A DNA stretch of 64,000 nucleotides from Parafrankia irregularis (lineage in GTDB: Bacteria; Actinomycetota; Actinomycetes; Frankiales; Frankiaceae), in the NCBI RefSeq assembly GCF_001536285.1, contig NZ_FAOZ01000005.1, forward strand, positions 1 through 64,000. Reading direction: 5' to 3'. Below the pieces are notes generated by a model, which did no database searches, was not told the origin of the DNA, and saw nothing but the letters and a program-made list of their open reading frames with translations. The translations under genes were made by a program, and so were the position numbers. This document shows positions 18,982 to 27,223 of this stretch, in pieces; within the stretch, counting starts at the first letter, position 1, and each line of letters opens with the position of its first letter.

Positions 18982-19088
18982 ATCGCCATTATCGCCTCCA
19001 GGCAGCCACGACCGCACGGCTCGGGCACCGCCTCGCGGGCTCTGGCGTGCTTTCGGCGGCACCAGCCGACAATCGAGTCCGGTGATCT

Positions 19089-19688
19089 TCAAGCGTCAAG
19101 GCGAATGTGGCGTAGCTGGACGGCGAGTTGATATCCACGTCGCAGGAGCCACCCTGACGTGTCGAGACCAAGCGTGAACCCGGCGTGGCTTGCGATGTCA
19201 TCCGTCACGGCGGAGATCGACAGGGCGTCGGTGCGGAGATGGCGGGCGAACTCGGGGGCTCGCAGGACGTCGAGGGCGTGGTCGAGTTGGCGGGCGCTGT
19301 AACTGCGGGACGTTTCCCCGCGCCGGTGGATGCGTCGAATCATCGTCGCGCGGTCGGCAAGAAGCGTGACATGAACGACGCGGTGTCCGGCGAGGTGGGC
19401 CGAGGCCGTCAGCTCGACGAGCACGCCGGGGTCGAGGATGGTCATCGGCACGATCACCGGGTCCTCGGGCCCCCGGAGAGCAAGGTGGAGCATCTCGCTG
19501 ACCGCCTGGCGCCACAGCGGCACGTCGCGGAAGTCCATGCGCCGGGGCTTCGGGAGCATCCGGCGCATTGCGAAGCCGAGGTGCTCAGGGTCGCTGACGA
19601 AGCTTCCAGGCAGTCTGCGGTGCAGGTTGTGGGCGACCTGGGTCTTCCCGACGGCGTTCGGACCGTTGATCCAGATGAGGGTCGCCAC
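19089..19688 (-). CDS. TmrB-like P-loop nucleotide-binding protein
   Basis: About 199 aa. The N-terminus LIWINGPNAVGKTQVAHNLH is a Walker A kinase loop of the TmrB (tunicamycin-resistance ATP-binding) type. It is followed by the family pattern FVSDPEHLGFAMRRMLPK and DFRDVPLWRQAV. A lid-like RRIHRRGETSRSYS follows near residue 140. I chose GTG 19688 to match the short N-terminus of TmrB; an in-frame start at 19730 would add 14 residues with no better ribosome site. The family includes adenylate-kinase-like proteins and some antibiotic phosphotransferases, so the substrate is open. It lies immediately downstream of the truncated PIN gene and may be transcribed with it. Confidence 0.75.
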   Translation of the reverse strand: MATLIWINGPNAVGKTQVAHNLHRRLPGSFVSDPEHLGFAMRRMLPKPRRMDFRDVPLWRQAVSEMLHLALRGPEDPVIVPMTILDPGVLVELTASAHLAGHRVVHVTLLADRATMIRRIHRRGETSRSYSARQLDHALDVLRAPEFARHLRTDALSISAVTDDIASHAGFTLGLDTSGWLLRRGYQLAVQLRHIRLDA

Positions 19689-19733
19689 CGGCCGAAGAAT
19701 AGTCAGGCCCAGACAGACCAACATCACCAACCA

Positions 19734-19853
19734 TCAGCGAACAGCGTTCCGTCCAGGCCGGTAGAAACCCTTCTCCGCGGCGCGCAGAAGCGTGTCGGCG
19801 AGCGAGACCGGCAGGAGGACGCAGGCATCCAGCACGACCGTGTACGGGGGCAT
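19734..19853 (-). pseudogene. Truncated PIN-domain toxin
   Basis: The ATG at 19853 overlaps the stop of the HTH antitoxin by one base (TGATG), the usual coupling of this module. The reading starts PYTVVLDACVLLPVSLADTL, the beta1 strand and first catalytic Asp of a PIN RNase, and continues LLRAAEKGFYRP. It stops after 39 codons, whereas the family needs about 140-180. All later acidic residues are absent, so the toxin is dead while its antitoxin is intact. The next gene (TmrB-like) begins about 45 bases further. Confidence 0.75.
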
Positions 19854-20380
19854 CAGGGCGCGGTCGTGCCGGCGGATCGCCGCCTGGCCGCCTTGAGCGC
19901 GGCCGCGTAGTCCTCGGGCCTGGCGTCGTAGAGGCCCGCCTCGCTGGCGTCCTCGGTCATCCGGTCCAGTGCGGCCCGGCGTTCGGCGCGGCGCCGCTCC
20001 TGATAGGCCAGCAGGTCGGTGAACAGGACACGGCGGTGGCGGCCGGGCTGGTCGAAGGGGATGTGACCCTCCTCGAGGAGCCGGACGAGGGTCGGGCGAC
20101 TGATCCCGAGGAAGTCGGCCGCCTCCTGGGTGGTAAGCCGCCGGGTGTGCGGCACCAGCGTGATGATCTTTCCCTGGCGCATCGAGTTCACGACCTCGAC
20201 CAGCAGCCGGTAGACCTCCTCCGGCAGCGGTACCTGCTCACCGTCCGGGCCGAGCAGCAGCGCGGGCTCGGCGTGGAGGTCCAGGAAGCGGGCCAGGTCG
20301 AGCAGCGCGCCCAGGTCGTGCGGCGGGAACGCCACACCCGCCTGTGCCGTCGTCGTCGCGCCCTTCACACCCGCCAGCAT
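19853..20380 (-). CDS. HTH (excisionase-type) antitoxin of a PIN module
   Basis: A 175-aa protein with a central MerR/excisionase-type helix-turn-helix: TTQEAADFLGISRPT followed by LLEEGHIPFDQPGRHRRV (about residues 85-120). Its N-terminal half is a leucine-rich regulatory region and its C-terminus a charged helix. It is paralogous to the 128-aa protein at 20945-21331, which heads an intact HTH-PIN pair. The partner here is only a 39-codon PIN stub, so this is an orphaned antitoxin. Two tandem AAATCGAAA units lie directly upstream of its ATG and may be its own operator. Confidence 0.82.
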   Translation of the reverse strand: MLAGVKGATTTAQAGVAFPPHDLGALLDLARFLDLHAEPALLLGPDGEQVPLPEEVYRLLVEVVNSMRQGKIITLVPHTRRLTTQEAADFLGISRPTLVRLLEEGHIPFDQPGRHRRVLFTDLLAYQERRRAERRAALDRMTEDASEAGLYDARPEDYAAALKAARRRSAGTTAP

Positions 20381-20382
20381 AA

Positions 20383-20400
20383 CCCAAATCGAAAAAATCG
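20383..20400. promoter_or_regulatory. Tandem 9-bp direct repeat ahead of the antitoxin gene
   Basis: AAATCGAAA occurs twice in direct tandem, ending three bases before the ATG of the minus-strand HTH antitoxin. It is a conspicuous AT-rich island in high-GC DNA. It could be an autoregulatory binding site or contain a -10 element; the sequence cannot tell which. Confidence 0.4.
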
Positions 20401-20514
20401 AAACCGATCACTGCTGGTGGCGGTCGGCGGTCGGGTGCCCCTATGAGGTTCGTGGACATGACGAAGGCCAGCCAGGAGACGTTTGTGTGCACACCGGCGC
20501 ACAAGGAGGGCTCC

Positions 20515-20768
20515 GTGGCCACGACGAAGGTGGGGATCCGTGAGTTCCGCGCTGGACTCGCGGACTACCTCGCCGCCGACCACCCGATCACGTAACGCGG
20601 CACGGCCGGACGGTGGGGGTCCTCATCCCGACAAGACCGACCTCACGGCTGAGATCGCCGCACTCAGGTCCGCAGCGGCGCGGCTCGATGAGAATGCTGG
20701 CACTTGACGAGACCGAGATCGATGAAGTCGTCGAGGACCACAAGGAAGCACGACGCGGAGAGCCGGTA
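20515..20768 (+). pseudogene. Frameshifted Phd/YefM-type antitoxin
   Basis: A strong AAGGAGG precedes GTG 20515. The reading begins ATTKVGIREFRAGLADYLAA, the classic Phd N-terminus, then hits TAA at 20593 after PIT. One missing base there would restore TVTRHGRTVGVLIPTR; two further frame changes give DLTAEIAALRSAAARLDE and then LALDETEIDEVVEDHKEARR, the Phd C-terminus. So the gene has about three frameshifts. No Phd-partner toxin follows. A 59-codon frame from ATG 20769 to 20948 continues in the last frame, overlaps the next gene and may be only a tail of this relic. Confidence 0.75.
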
Positions 20769-20944
20769 ATGGAGATCCAGCGGCGACGCCTGCCCGCCGG
20801 CACGCACCTCCCCCTTGATACAGATAACGGGGTGCCGGCTGCGACAGTCGCCGCGATCGAGCCCAGCCCTCGCCACCCAGATGCACACCGCGACGCCCTA
20901 CAGTTGATGCAGTTGTTGCACTTGGATCAGATGGAGGGGTCGGC

Positions 20945-21331
20945 GTGACCGAGCTACTGCTGCTACGCGACGCCGAGGCCCTGCACCGCGCCCTGGCGAC
21001 ATCCGGTGGCGAGGTGCAGGTGGCGTTCTCGCGCGAGACAGCCGAGCTGGTCTCCCGCCTGCTCGACGCCCGGGCGAGAGGCGAGGAGCTCATCGCGACC
21101 CCCCGCGCCGCCGAGGTCACGCCGACGGAGGCAGCGGTGCTGCTGGGGATGTCACGCCCCCAGGTCCGCAAACTGATGGACCGCGGCCTGTTGCAGTTCC
21201 GCAAGGTCGGCACCCACCACCGTGTCCGGGTCTCATCGATCCGAGCGTTCCTGGAGAACGAGCGCCCACGCCGGCGCGACGCACTCACCGAACTGGCCGC
21301 CATACAGAACGACCTCGGCCTGACCGAATGA
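20945..21331 (+). CDS. HTH antitoxin of an intact HTH-PIN pair
   Basis: A 128-aa protein starting at GTG 20945. The helix-turn-helix is TPTEAAVLLGMSRPQVRKLM (about residues 60-80), followed by a wing with THHRVRVSSIRAFLENE. It is a shorter paralogue of the protein at 19853-20380. Its stop overlaps the ATG of the PIN toxin by four bases (ATGA), so the two are translationally coupled. Antitoxins of this class bind both their promoter and the PIN active site. Family call good; specific target of the toxin unknown. Confidence 0.85.
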   Translation: MTELLLLRDAEALHRALATSGGEVQVAFSRETAELVSRLLDARARGEELIATPRAAEVTPTEAAVLLGMSRPQVRKLMDRGLLQFRKVGTHHRVRVSSIRAFLENERPRRRDALTELAAIQNDLGLTE

Positions 21332-21825
21332 CCGCCATCGGCGACGCCGACCTGATCCGCGTCGTCCTCGCGGACGCGAACGTGCTCTACTCCCGCGTCC
21401 TACGCGACTACCTTCTCTACGCCGCCGACCAGGAGATCATCACCGTCGCCTGGAGCCCTGCGATCCTCGCCGAGGCCGTCGAACACCTCAGACTGAACGT
21501 GGCCCACTTCGACCATGCCGCCGCCCAGCGCCTGGTGACAGCGATGAACCGCGCGTTCCCCTTCGCCGAGATCGAGCCCTCCGACGAGGATTTCCGTGCA
21601 CTCGCCGACGTGTGGCTACCAGACGAAGACGACCGGCATGTCCTGGCCGCCGCCGTCGCCGCGGAGGCGACCGTGCTCTGCACCTGGAACGTCAAGGACT
21701 TCCCGGCCGACGCCGCGGCGGTCGCCGGAATCGAGATACTCACCCCCGACGAACTGTTCTGCCGCCTCGTGGCGGAGTACGAGACACAGATGATCGCCGC
21801 GCACCGAACGGCCGTCCGGCCCTGA
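21328..21825 (+). CDS. PIN-domain ribonuclease toxin
   Basis: A 165-aa PIN protein. The first catalytic Asp is in VLADANVLYSRVLRDYLLYA (about residue 16). The middle Glu is in SPAILAEAVEHL, and the third acidic cluster is LPDEDDRHVLAAAVAAEA, followed by CTWNVKDFP, the normal PIN layout. All acidic positions are present, so the toxin should be active. It forms a coupled operon with the HTH antitoxin upstream. PIN toxins cut RNA, often tRNA or mRNA, with Mg2+. It provides the full-length comparison for the truncated PIN at 19734-19853. Confidence 0.88.
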   Translation: MTAIGDADLIRVVLADANVLYSRVLRDYLLYAADQEIITVAWSPAILAEAVEHLRLNVAHFDHAAAQRLVTAMNRAFPFAEIEPSDEDFRALADVWLPDEDDRHVLAAAVAAEATVLCTWNVKDFPADAAAVAGIEILTPDELFCRLVAEYETQMIAAHRTAVRP

Positions 21826-21891
21826 CCGGCGCGACCGACAGCTCGACAATCGCGGCCCTGCGCCGAGCCGGGGCTTCGACAACCGCCGATC

Positions 21892-22678
21892 GGCGCTGTC
21901 GCGTCCGGCCAGGGAGGCATTCAGACTGGCGGCCACCATGATCAGGTGATGCGTCGAGGTGTAGCCGCTCCGCCGGCGCCCGTGTCGGGGTTCACGGGCT
22001 TCCGGTTCCCGCCCGAGGTGATCGTCCTGGCGGTGCGGTGGTACCTGCGGTTCGCGTTGTCGTACCGGGATATCGAGGAGCTGCTCTCCGAACGCAGGCT
22101 CCAGGTTGATCACGTCATCGTCTACAGGTGGGTGCAGCGCTTCACGCCCTTGCTGGTTGAGGCGGCCCGGCTGTGTCGGCACCGGCCCGGTGCCAGGTGG
22201 TTTATCGATGAGACGTATGTCAAGGTCTCCGGCCGGTGGACCTATCTGTACCGGGCCGCTGAACAGCATGTCCTCGCCAGCGAACGACGCGACCAAGCCG
22301 CCGCCCGGCGATTCTTCGTTCGGGCGCTGGCCCAGGGGCGCCGGCCGGTCGAGGTCACGACCGACAAGGCGCCTGTCTACCCGAGGATCCTCGACGAGCT
22401 GCTCCCCGAGGCCTGTCATGTGGACGCTGCCCGGGAGAACAACCGTATTGAAGCCGACCACGGCCGGTTGAAAGCCCGACTCCGGCCGATGCGCGGCCTG
22501 AAACGGCTGCGTTCGGCCCAAACTGTCAGTGCCGGACATGCATTGGTGCAGAACATCCGCCGCGGCCACTACGAACTCGGGATCGACAGCAGCCCGCAGC
22601 TGACGCCACAGCAGTCTGACCGGCGGACGCCGCCCCGGCCCGCTGGCATGCCCAGCTTCCTCGGAACGCAACAGCGCC
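21892..22678. mobile_element. IS6-family insertion sequence, 787 bp
   Basis: The left end GGCGCTGTCGCG (21892) and the right end, read inward as GGCGCTGTTGCG (22678), are near-identical inverted ends of the GGCGCTGTTGC type. The length suits the IS6 family. The 8 bases outside each end differ, so no target duplication is visible, as expected for an old or recombined insertion. It abuts an IS30 relic on the right. Confidence 0.75.
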
Positions 22679-22728
22679 CCCGGAACAACCTCGCCTACTT
22701 GCAAGGGCAGGCGAGTGGCGTCCGGTAA
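21949..22728 (+). CDS. IS6-family DDE transposase, probably defective
   Basis: About 259 aa with the IS6 order FRFPPEVIVLAVRWYL, then the first Asp in WFIDETYVKV, the second in VTTDKAPVYPR and the Glu in NNRIEADHGRLK. Compared with the relic at 26112-26450, it lacks five residues between YRA and VLAS, where the relic has RQVMD. Its C-terminal frame also reads through the right inverted repeat into outside DNA and stops at 22728, unlike the relic at 25501, which stops inside. The catalytic triad is intact but the two lesions make activity doubtful. Confidence 0.85.
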   Translation: MRRGVAAPPAPVSGFTGFRFPPEVIVLAVRWYLRFALSYRDIEELLSERRLQVDHVIVYRWVQRFTPLLVEAARLCRHRPGARWFIDETYVKVSGRWTYLYRAAEQHVLASERRDQAAARRFFVRALAQGRRPVEVTTDKAPVYPRILDELLPEACHVDAARENNRIEADHGRLKARLRPMRGLKRLRSAQTVSAGHALVQNIRRGHYELGIDSSPQLTPQQSDRRTPPRPAGMPSFLGTQQRPRNNLAYLQGQASGVR

Positions 22729-23122
22729 CGACGTTCATGCCCCCCCGAGCCGGGGTCGCTGTTGCGCGGCGGATCTCGCTGCTGATCGTGGCAGGGGCGC
22801 GGCCGAGCTGGCGGGCGACCTCCCGTAGCGAGTGCCCGGCGCGCCGCAGGTCCGCGATGCGGACCCGTCCGTCCTCGGACAGGAACCGGGACGACAGGGC
22901 CCGCGGCTGTTCGGTGATTGGCGGGTATGAGTAAGTCCGGTCGGCCTGGTCGGTGCTGGTGCGTCCGTAGCGCCACCGTGTCTCGGTCCTGCGGTTGATC
23001 CCGACTTCCCGGCACGCCGCCGAGTTGCTCACGCCCTGCGCCATCGGCAGATGGTAGTGATCACGCTTGGCTGCCTGCGGCTCAGGGCCTCGCTTGCGCC
23101 CGTTCGGTCGGGATCCGGTCAT
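22695..23122 (-). pseudogene. IS30-family transposase N-terminal remnant
   Basis: The frame from ATG 23122 reads a basic N-terminus, a first helix-turn-helix (GVSNSAACREVGINRRTETRW) region, then the IS30 HTH_38 signature FLSEDGRVRIADLRRAGHSL and ATISSEIRR. After that a frame change leads to RNSDPGSGG. The catalytic DDE half is missing: sequence ends at the IS6 right end. The IS30 copy was therefore cut by the IS6 insertion or a later deletion. Confidence 0.7.
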
Positions 23123-23206
23123 CGCAACACCTTTCGTGACTGGTGTTGCAACCACCGTTAGAACCCAAGTCGGTAGGTGGGGCCAGAAGAATCCCTTAGA
23201 ACCATC

Positions 23207-25141
23207 TCACGGTCGTTTGCCGGCTATTTCCAGAAGATAGTCACGGTTGATCAGCTTCAGAAAGAACCAGAACTGTGGGTCGTCCGCGGCGAGGCGCCGG
23301 GCCTGCGCATCATAGTAGATAATCCTGGAAACCGTCGCGCTAGCTGCGAGCCTCTCGGATACTTTGGCAATAAATACCTGGTCCACCGCGCGGGCTTGTC
23401 CGGGGTGGTTCTTTTTATGATCGTCAAGGGAGACAACGCCCCGCGAATCATGTCCCAGCGCCAGCAGGAGGTCGACGCAGACCGACTCGTTCTCGCCGTC
23501 CAGCGTCACAAATTCCGCTACCGGCGCACTGAAAATCCGCTTGAGTTCGTCAAGAACCTCTCGTGCGGCCTGCTCGATGTTGGTCTTGATCCGCTGGGTG
23601 CTGCGCGCGGTCCTCTCGACTCCGTTGAGCGCAGCCAGCCACCAGCACAATCGCTGCGCGCCCACGAGGCTCCCCGACGCCATTTCGACGATTGCTTCGC
23701 GATCGTCGAACTCGATGTTCAGGGCCCGCTCGCCGAGGTCGATGAGTGCGCTCAGCTCACGGCGCGTGGCAGGCTTGGGCTCTAGAACATAGATCCTGGT
23801 AGCGATATCGTGGCTGATCCGTATGAGAGATTGCGCTGTTTCCGGGATGCCGGCGATCACTACCTTGGGCGCTATTTTATCGTTCCGCGGGGCGGCAACA
23901 GCACGCCGGTCGGCGAGTTTCTTTATGTAGCTGACCACACGCTTCTTGAGATCCTCGGGCAGCCAGTGAAAATCATCGATCACTACGACGCCGTCATGCC
24001 CGTCATCCACGATAGTCCGGATCTTCTCGACGTCTCTCGGTTCATTGGCGGTCAGCAGATCAACTTTGGTGAATCTTGTGCGGTCCTGCTCTATCGCGTG
24101 GTTGAGCAGCGTTGTTTTTCCGAGACCTGACGCCCCCTCAACGACGATACTGAGACCCGGCTGGCGTAGTTTCATCTTGAAGGGTATGAACAGTTTTTGC
24201 TGAACGAACGTAACGATTGGAACCTGCGAGTAGATGAAGACATCGCCGAGTTCAAATTCCGGCCTACTACTGTCGGGTACCGTCGTCGGAAAGCGGGGGG
24301 CGACCCCTTCCCGGGAAAACACCGGAGGTGCTGCGATGCCATCCGGGATGCCGTCGGAGGCGCCGGGAGGAAACTCCGGTGCGGTCTGGGGCCTCGCGCG
24401 TCCCTGGAGTGAGCCCCTGACTCCGGTGAGCAGCGCCACTCTGGCCTCGTCCCTGCCGAGATCGACCAGATCAATACTGACGATGCTGCGGAGGACGCCC
24501 GTCGCGTGGACATTCTCGACCCGAATCGGGATTAGCTTGCGCGCCATTCCTCGGGGGTCGCTCCGGAAGGCGGCCTGCCATTCGACCTGGCCGTACACCG
24601 ACTCGAGGTAGGAAGACGACACCACTGCCAGGGTGCGTCGCGAGAGCGCCATGCCGCGATCCATTCCGGCAACCCAATTGGAACCGGGCACGAAATCCCA
24701 TGCCTGCACGAGCAGGCTATAGCCTGCTTCCTCCAGCGTCCATGCAATCCACTCCGCCCACGGACGGTCGATTGCCGTGTAAGAGATGAAGAAGTCCCAG
24801 TTATCCTCGCCGTGCCGCGTCGGTGAATCGCCGGGTGGATCTCCGGAAGGTGTGGCACTCGTCGTGGGTTCGACACGCCGCCCGCCTGCTGCCAAAAGGA
24901 GGGAGTTGGCTGGGTACAGTCTGCGGGCCTCCTCGATGAGACGATCGGGTCCGTCTCGGATCACGCCGTGTTCTAGCAGCCTAGCGACGGTGTGCCAGAA
25001 AAGCTTCGGGGTCGAGTCACCCCAGTTTGGCTGCCGCGCGCGTGGGAATCCGACAATGTCGAGCAGCATCGCCGCCGACTGGGCGTCGCTGAAAAGCTCG
25101 GCCAGTGCGTCGATCTGTTCCCCGGTCAGCGCCCGTTCCAC
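23207..25141 (-). CDS. EAD1-TIR-NTPase conflict protein
   Basis: 644 aa. Residues 1-80 match effector-associated domain 1 (LTGEQIDALAELFSDAQSAA ... LLEHGVI). Residues 114-240 are a TIR domain (WDFFISYTAIDRPWAEW), with the candidate NADase Glu at 187 in QVEWQAAF. From about 300 there is a P-loop NTPase: Walker A GASGLGKTT (336-344) and Walker B GVVVIDDFHW (384-393), then a helical C-terminus. EAD domains recruit effectors to sensors in bacterial conflict systems, and TIR domains consume NAD+ or make signalling nucleotides. So this looks like an abortive-infection protein that combines adaptor, effector and switch. GTG 25141 follows GGGGGAT. It stands alone between IS relics, and its TIR closely resembles that of the TIR-RT protein 12 kb away. 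Confidence 0.85.
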   Translation of the reverse strand: MERALTGEQIDALAELFSDAQSAAMLLDIVGFPRARQPNWGDSTPKLFWHTVARLLEHGVIRDGPDRLIEEARRLYPANSLLLAAGGRRVEPTTSATPSGDPPGDSPTRHGEDNWDFFISYTAIDRPWAEWIAWTLEEAGYSLLVQAWDFVPGSNWVAGMDRGMALSRRTLAVVSSSYLESVYGQVEWQAAFRSDPRGMARKLIPIRVENVHATGVLRSIVSIDLVDLGRDEARVALLTGVRGSLQGRARPQTAPEFPPGASDGIPDGIAAPPVFSREGVAPRFPTTVPDSSRPEFELGDVFIYSQVPIVTFVQQKLFIPFKMKLRQPGLSIVVEGASGLGKTTLLNHAIEQDRTRFTKVDLLTANEPRDVEKIRTIVDDGHDGVVVIDDFHWLPEDLKKRVVSYIKKLADRRAVAAPRNDKIAPKVVIAGIPETAQSLIRISHDIATRIYVLEPKPATRRELSALIDLGERALNIEFDDREAIVEMASGSLVGAQRLCWWLAALNGVERTARSTQRIKTNIEQAAREVLDELKRIFSAPVAEFVTLDGENESVCVDLLLALGHDSRGVVSLDDHKKNHPGQARAVDQVFIAKVSERLAASATVSRIIYYDAQARRLAADDPQFWFFLKLINRDYLLEIAGKRP

Positions 25142-25356
25142 CGTATCCCCCGTCGCGTCGTCAGCGGCCGGTGATTGCCGCGCCGACGATGGTAGCCGTT
25201 GCTGTGCGATCCGCTAATCTTGGCCTGTGCACGGTAGTCTCGCCGTCTCGCCGATGGCTCACGCGGCAATGCCGTCCGAGCATTGTCCTGTGGGGTGTCA
25301 GAAGTCGGCCTGGGCCCGTGAGCTGGGATGATGCGACGGTACGGCAGCCGGCATGA

Positions 25357-26035
<679 letters not shown>

Positions 26036-26111
26036 TGACATTGCCGTCAGTCCGTTTCTCCAGACCGCTCGCCGAACCGGACGTGCCCGTTCCCGGGCAT
26101 CCGGCTCTCCA

Positions 26112-26450
26112 CGCCGCGGCGGATGTTCTGGACCAGTGCGTGGCCGGAGCTGATCGCTTGGACGGACCGCAGGCGTTTCAGGCCGCGCATAGGCCGGAGT
26201 CGGGCTTTGAGCCGGCCGTGATTGGCTTCGATCCGGTTGTTCTCCCGGGTCGCATCGACGTGACAGGCCTCGGGCACCAGGTCGTCAAGGACCCGCGGGT
26301 AGACCGGGGCCTTGTCGGTGGTGACCTCCACCGGCCGCCGGCCATGGGACAGCACCCGGACGAAGAACCGGCGGGCGGCGGCTTGGTCGCGGCGCGTGCT
26401 GGCGAGGACGTCCATGACCTGTCGGTGCTGGTCAACGGCCCGGTACAGTG
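26112..26450 (-). pseudogene. IS6 transposase remnant, copy C
   Basis: A central fragment: YRAVDQHRQVMDVLASTRRD, VTTDKAPVYPRVLDD, NNRIEANHGRLKAR, VQNIRRG. Both ends are lost: on the left the frame runs into unrelated sequence (26047-26111), on the right it meets a TPR gene scrap at 26450. It retains the RQVMD segment missing from the longest copy. Confidence 0.75.
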
Positions 26451-26593
26451 CCCTCGGACACCACCAGGCCGCCCGGGAGCTGGATGAGGACACCCTGACC
26501 CGCCAGCGCCGGATCCTCGGCCCCGACCACTCCCACACCCTGACGACCACACGCCTCATCAGCTGGATCGACGAACAGTCCTCCCGCGGCTAG
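26450..26593 (+). pseudogene. C-terminal scrap of a TPR (kinesin-light-chain type) protein
   Basis: Reads ALGHHQAARELDEDTLTRQR, then RILGPDHSHTLTTTR, ending in TAG at 26593. This is one TPR unit of the kind found at the end of actinobacterial NB-ARC/TPR proteins. The rest was removed by the IS6 copy to its left. It suggests another NTPase-TPR defence or regulatory gene once stood here. Confidence 0.65.
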
Positions 26594-26699
26594 GGGTGTT
26601 GGTAAGAAACGTGTCACCAGGTGCAAACGCGGGTGATCTTCAATCGTGTCTACCGCCGACCCACCGTCGGCCGGGACCCCTCCCTCCCCCTCCGTCGGT

Positions 26700-27110
26700 A
26701 GTGGCTGCCAGCCTCAACTGTGGGCGCGTGTCGCTCCCGAGCTCGTGGTGGCCGCGTCGGATGTTCTGCACCAAGGCGTGTCCGGCACTGACGGTCTGGC
26801 CGGACCGCAGGCGTGTCAGCCCGCGCATCGGGCGGCGCCGTGCTTTGAGCCGGCCGTGGTCGGCTTCGATCCGGTTGTTCTCCCGGGCGGCGTCGACGTG
26901 GCAGGCCTCGGGGAGCAGCTCGTCGAGGAGCTCCTCCACATCGCGGTACGACAGGGCGACCCGCAGGTACCACCGCACCGACAGAACGATGATCTCCGGC
27001 GGGAACCGGAATCCCGCGAACTCCGACGCCAAAACCGGTAGGCGGGCACGACGTCGACGCGTCACTCGATCACGACCGATCGGCCGCCGCAGGACAGCGG
27101 AATCCGCCGC
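26700..27110 (-). pseudogene. IS6 transposase with internal deletion, copy D
   Basis: The frame joins the N-terminal GFRFPPEIIVLSVRWYL ... SYRDVEEL directly to LDELLPEACHVDAAREN and NNRIEADHGRLKAR. The first two catalytic Asp residues and about 100 residues between are deleted in frame. The reading frame extends from 27254 to 26640 without a good start. It cannot be active. Confidence 0.75.
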
Positions 27111-27223
27111 CGCAACAGCGCCCGTCGCGCGGACCGGCCGCCTTCCAGCTTCAAGCCTCACCGGAGACCACACTCCGTCACCACCGAAAGTGAGCCAGAG
27201 TCGAACTTGAAACAGTCCTCCGG

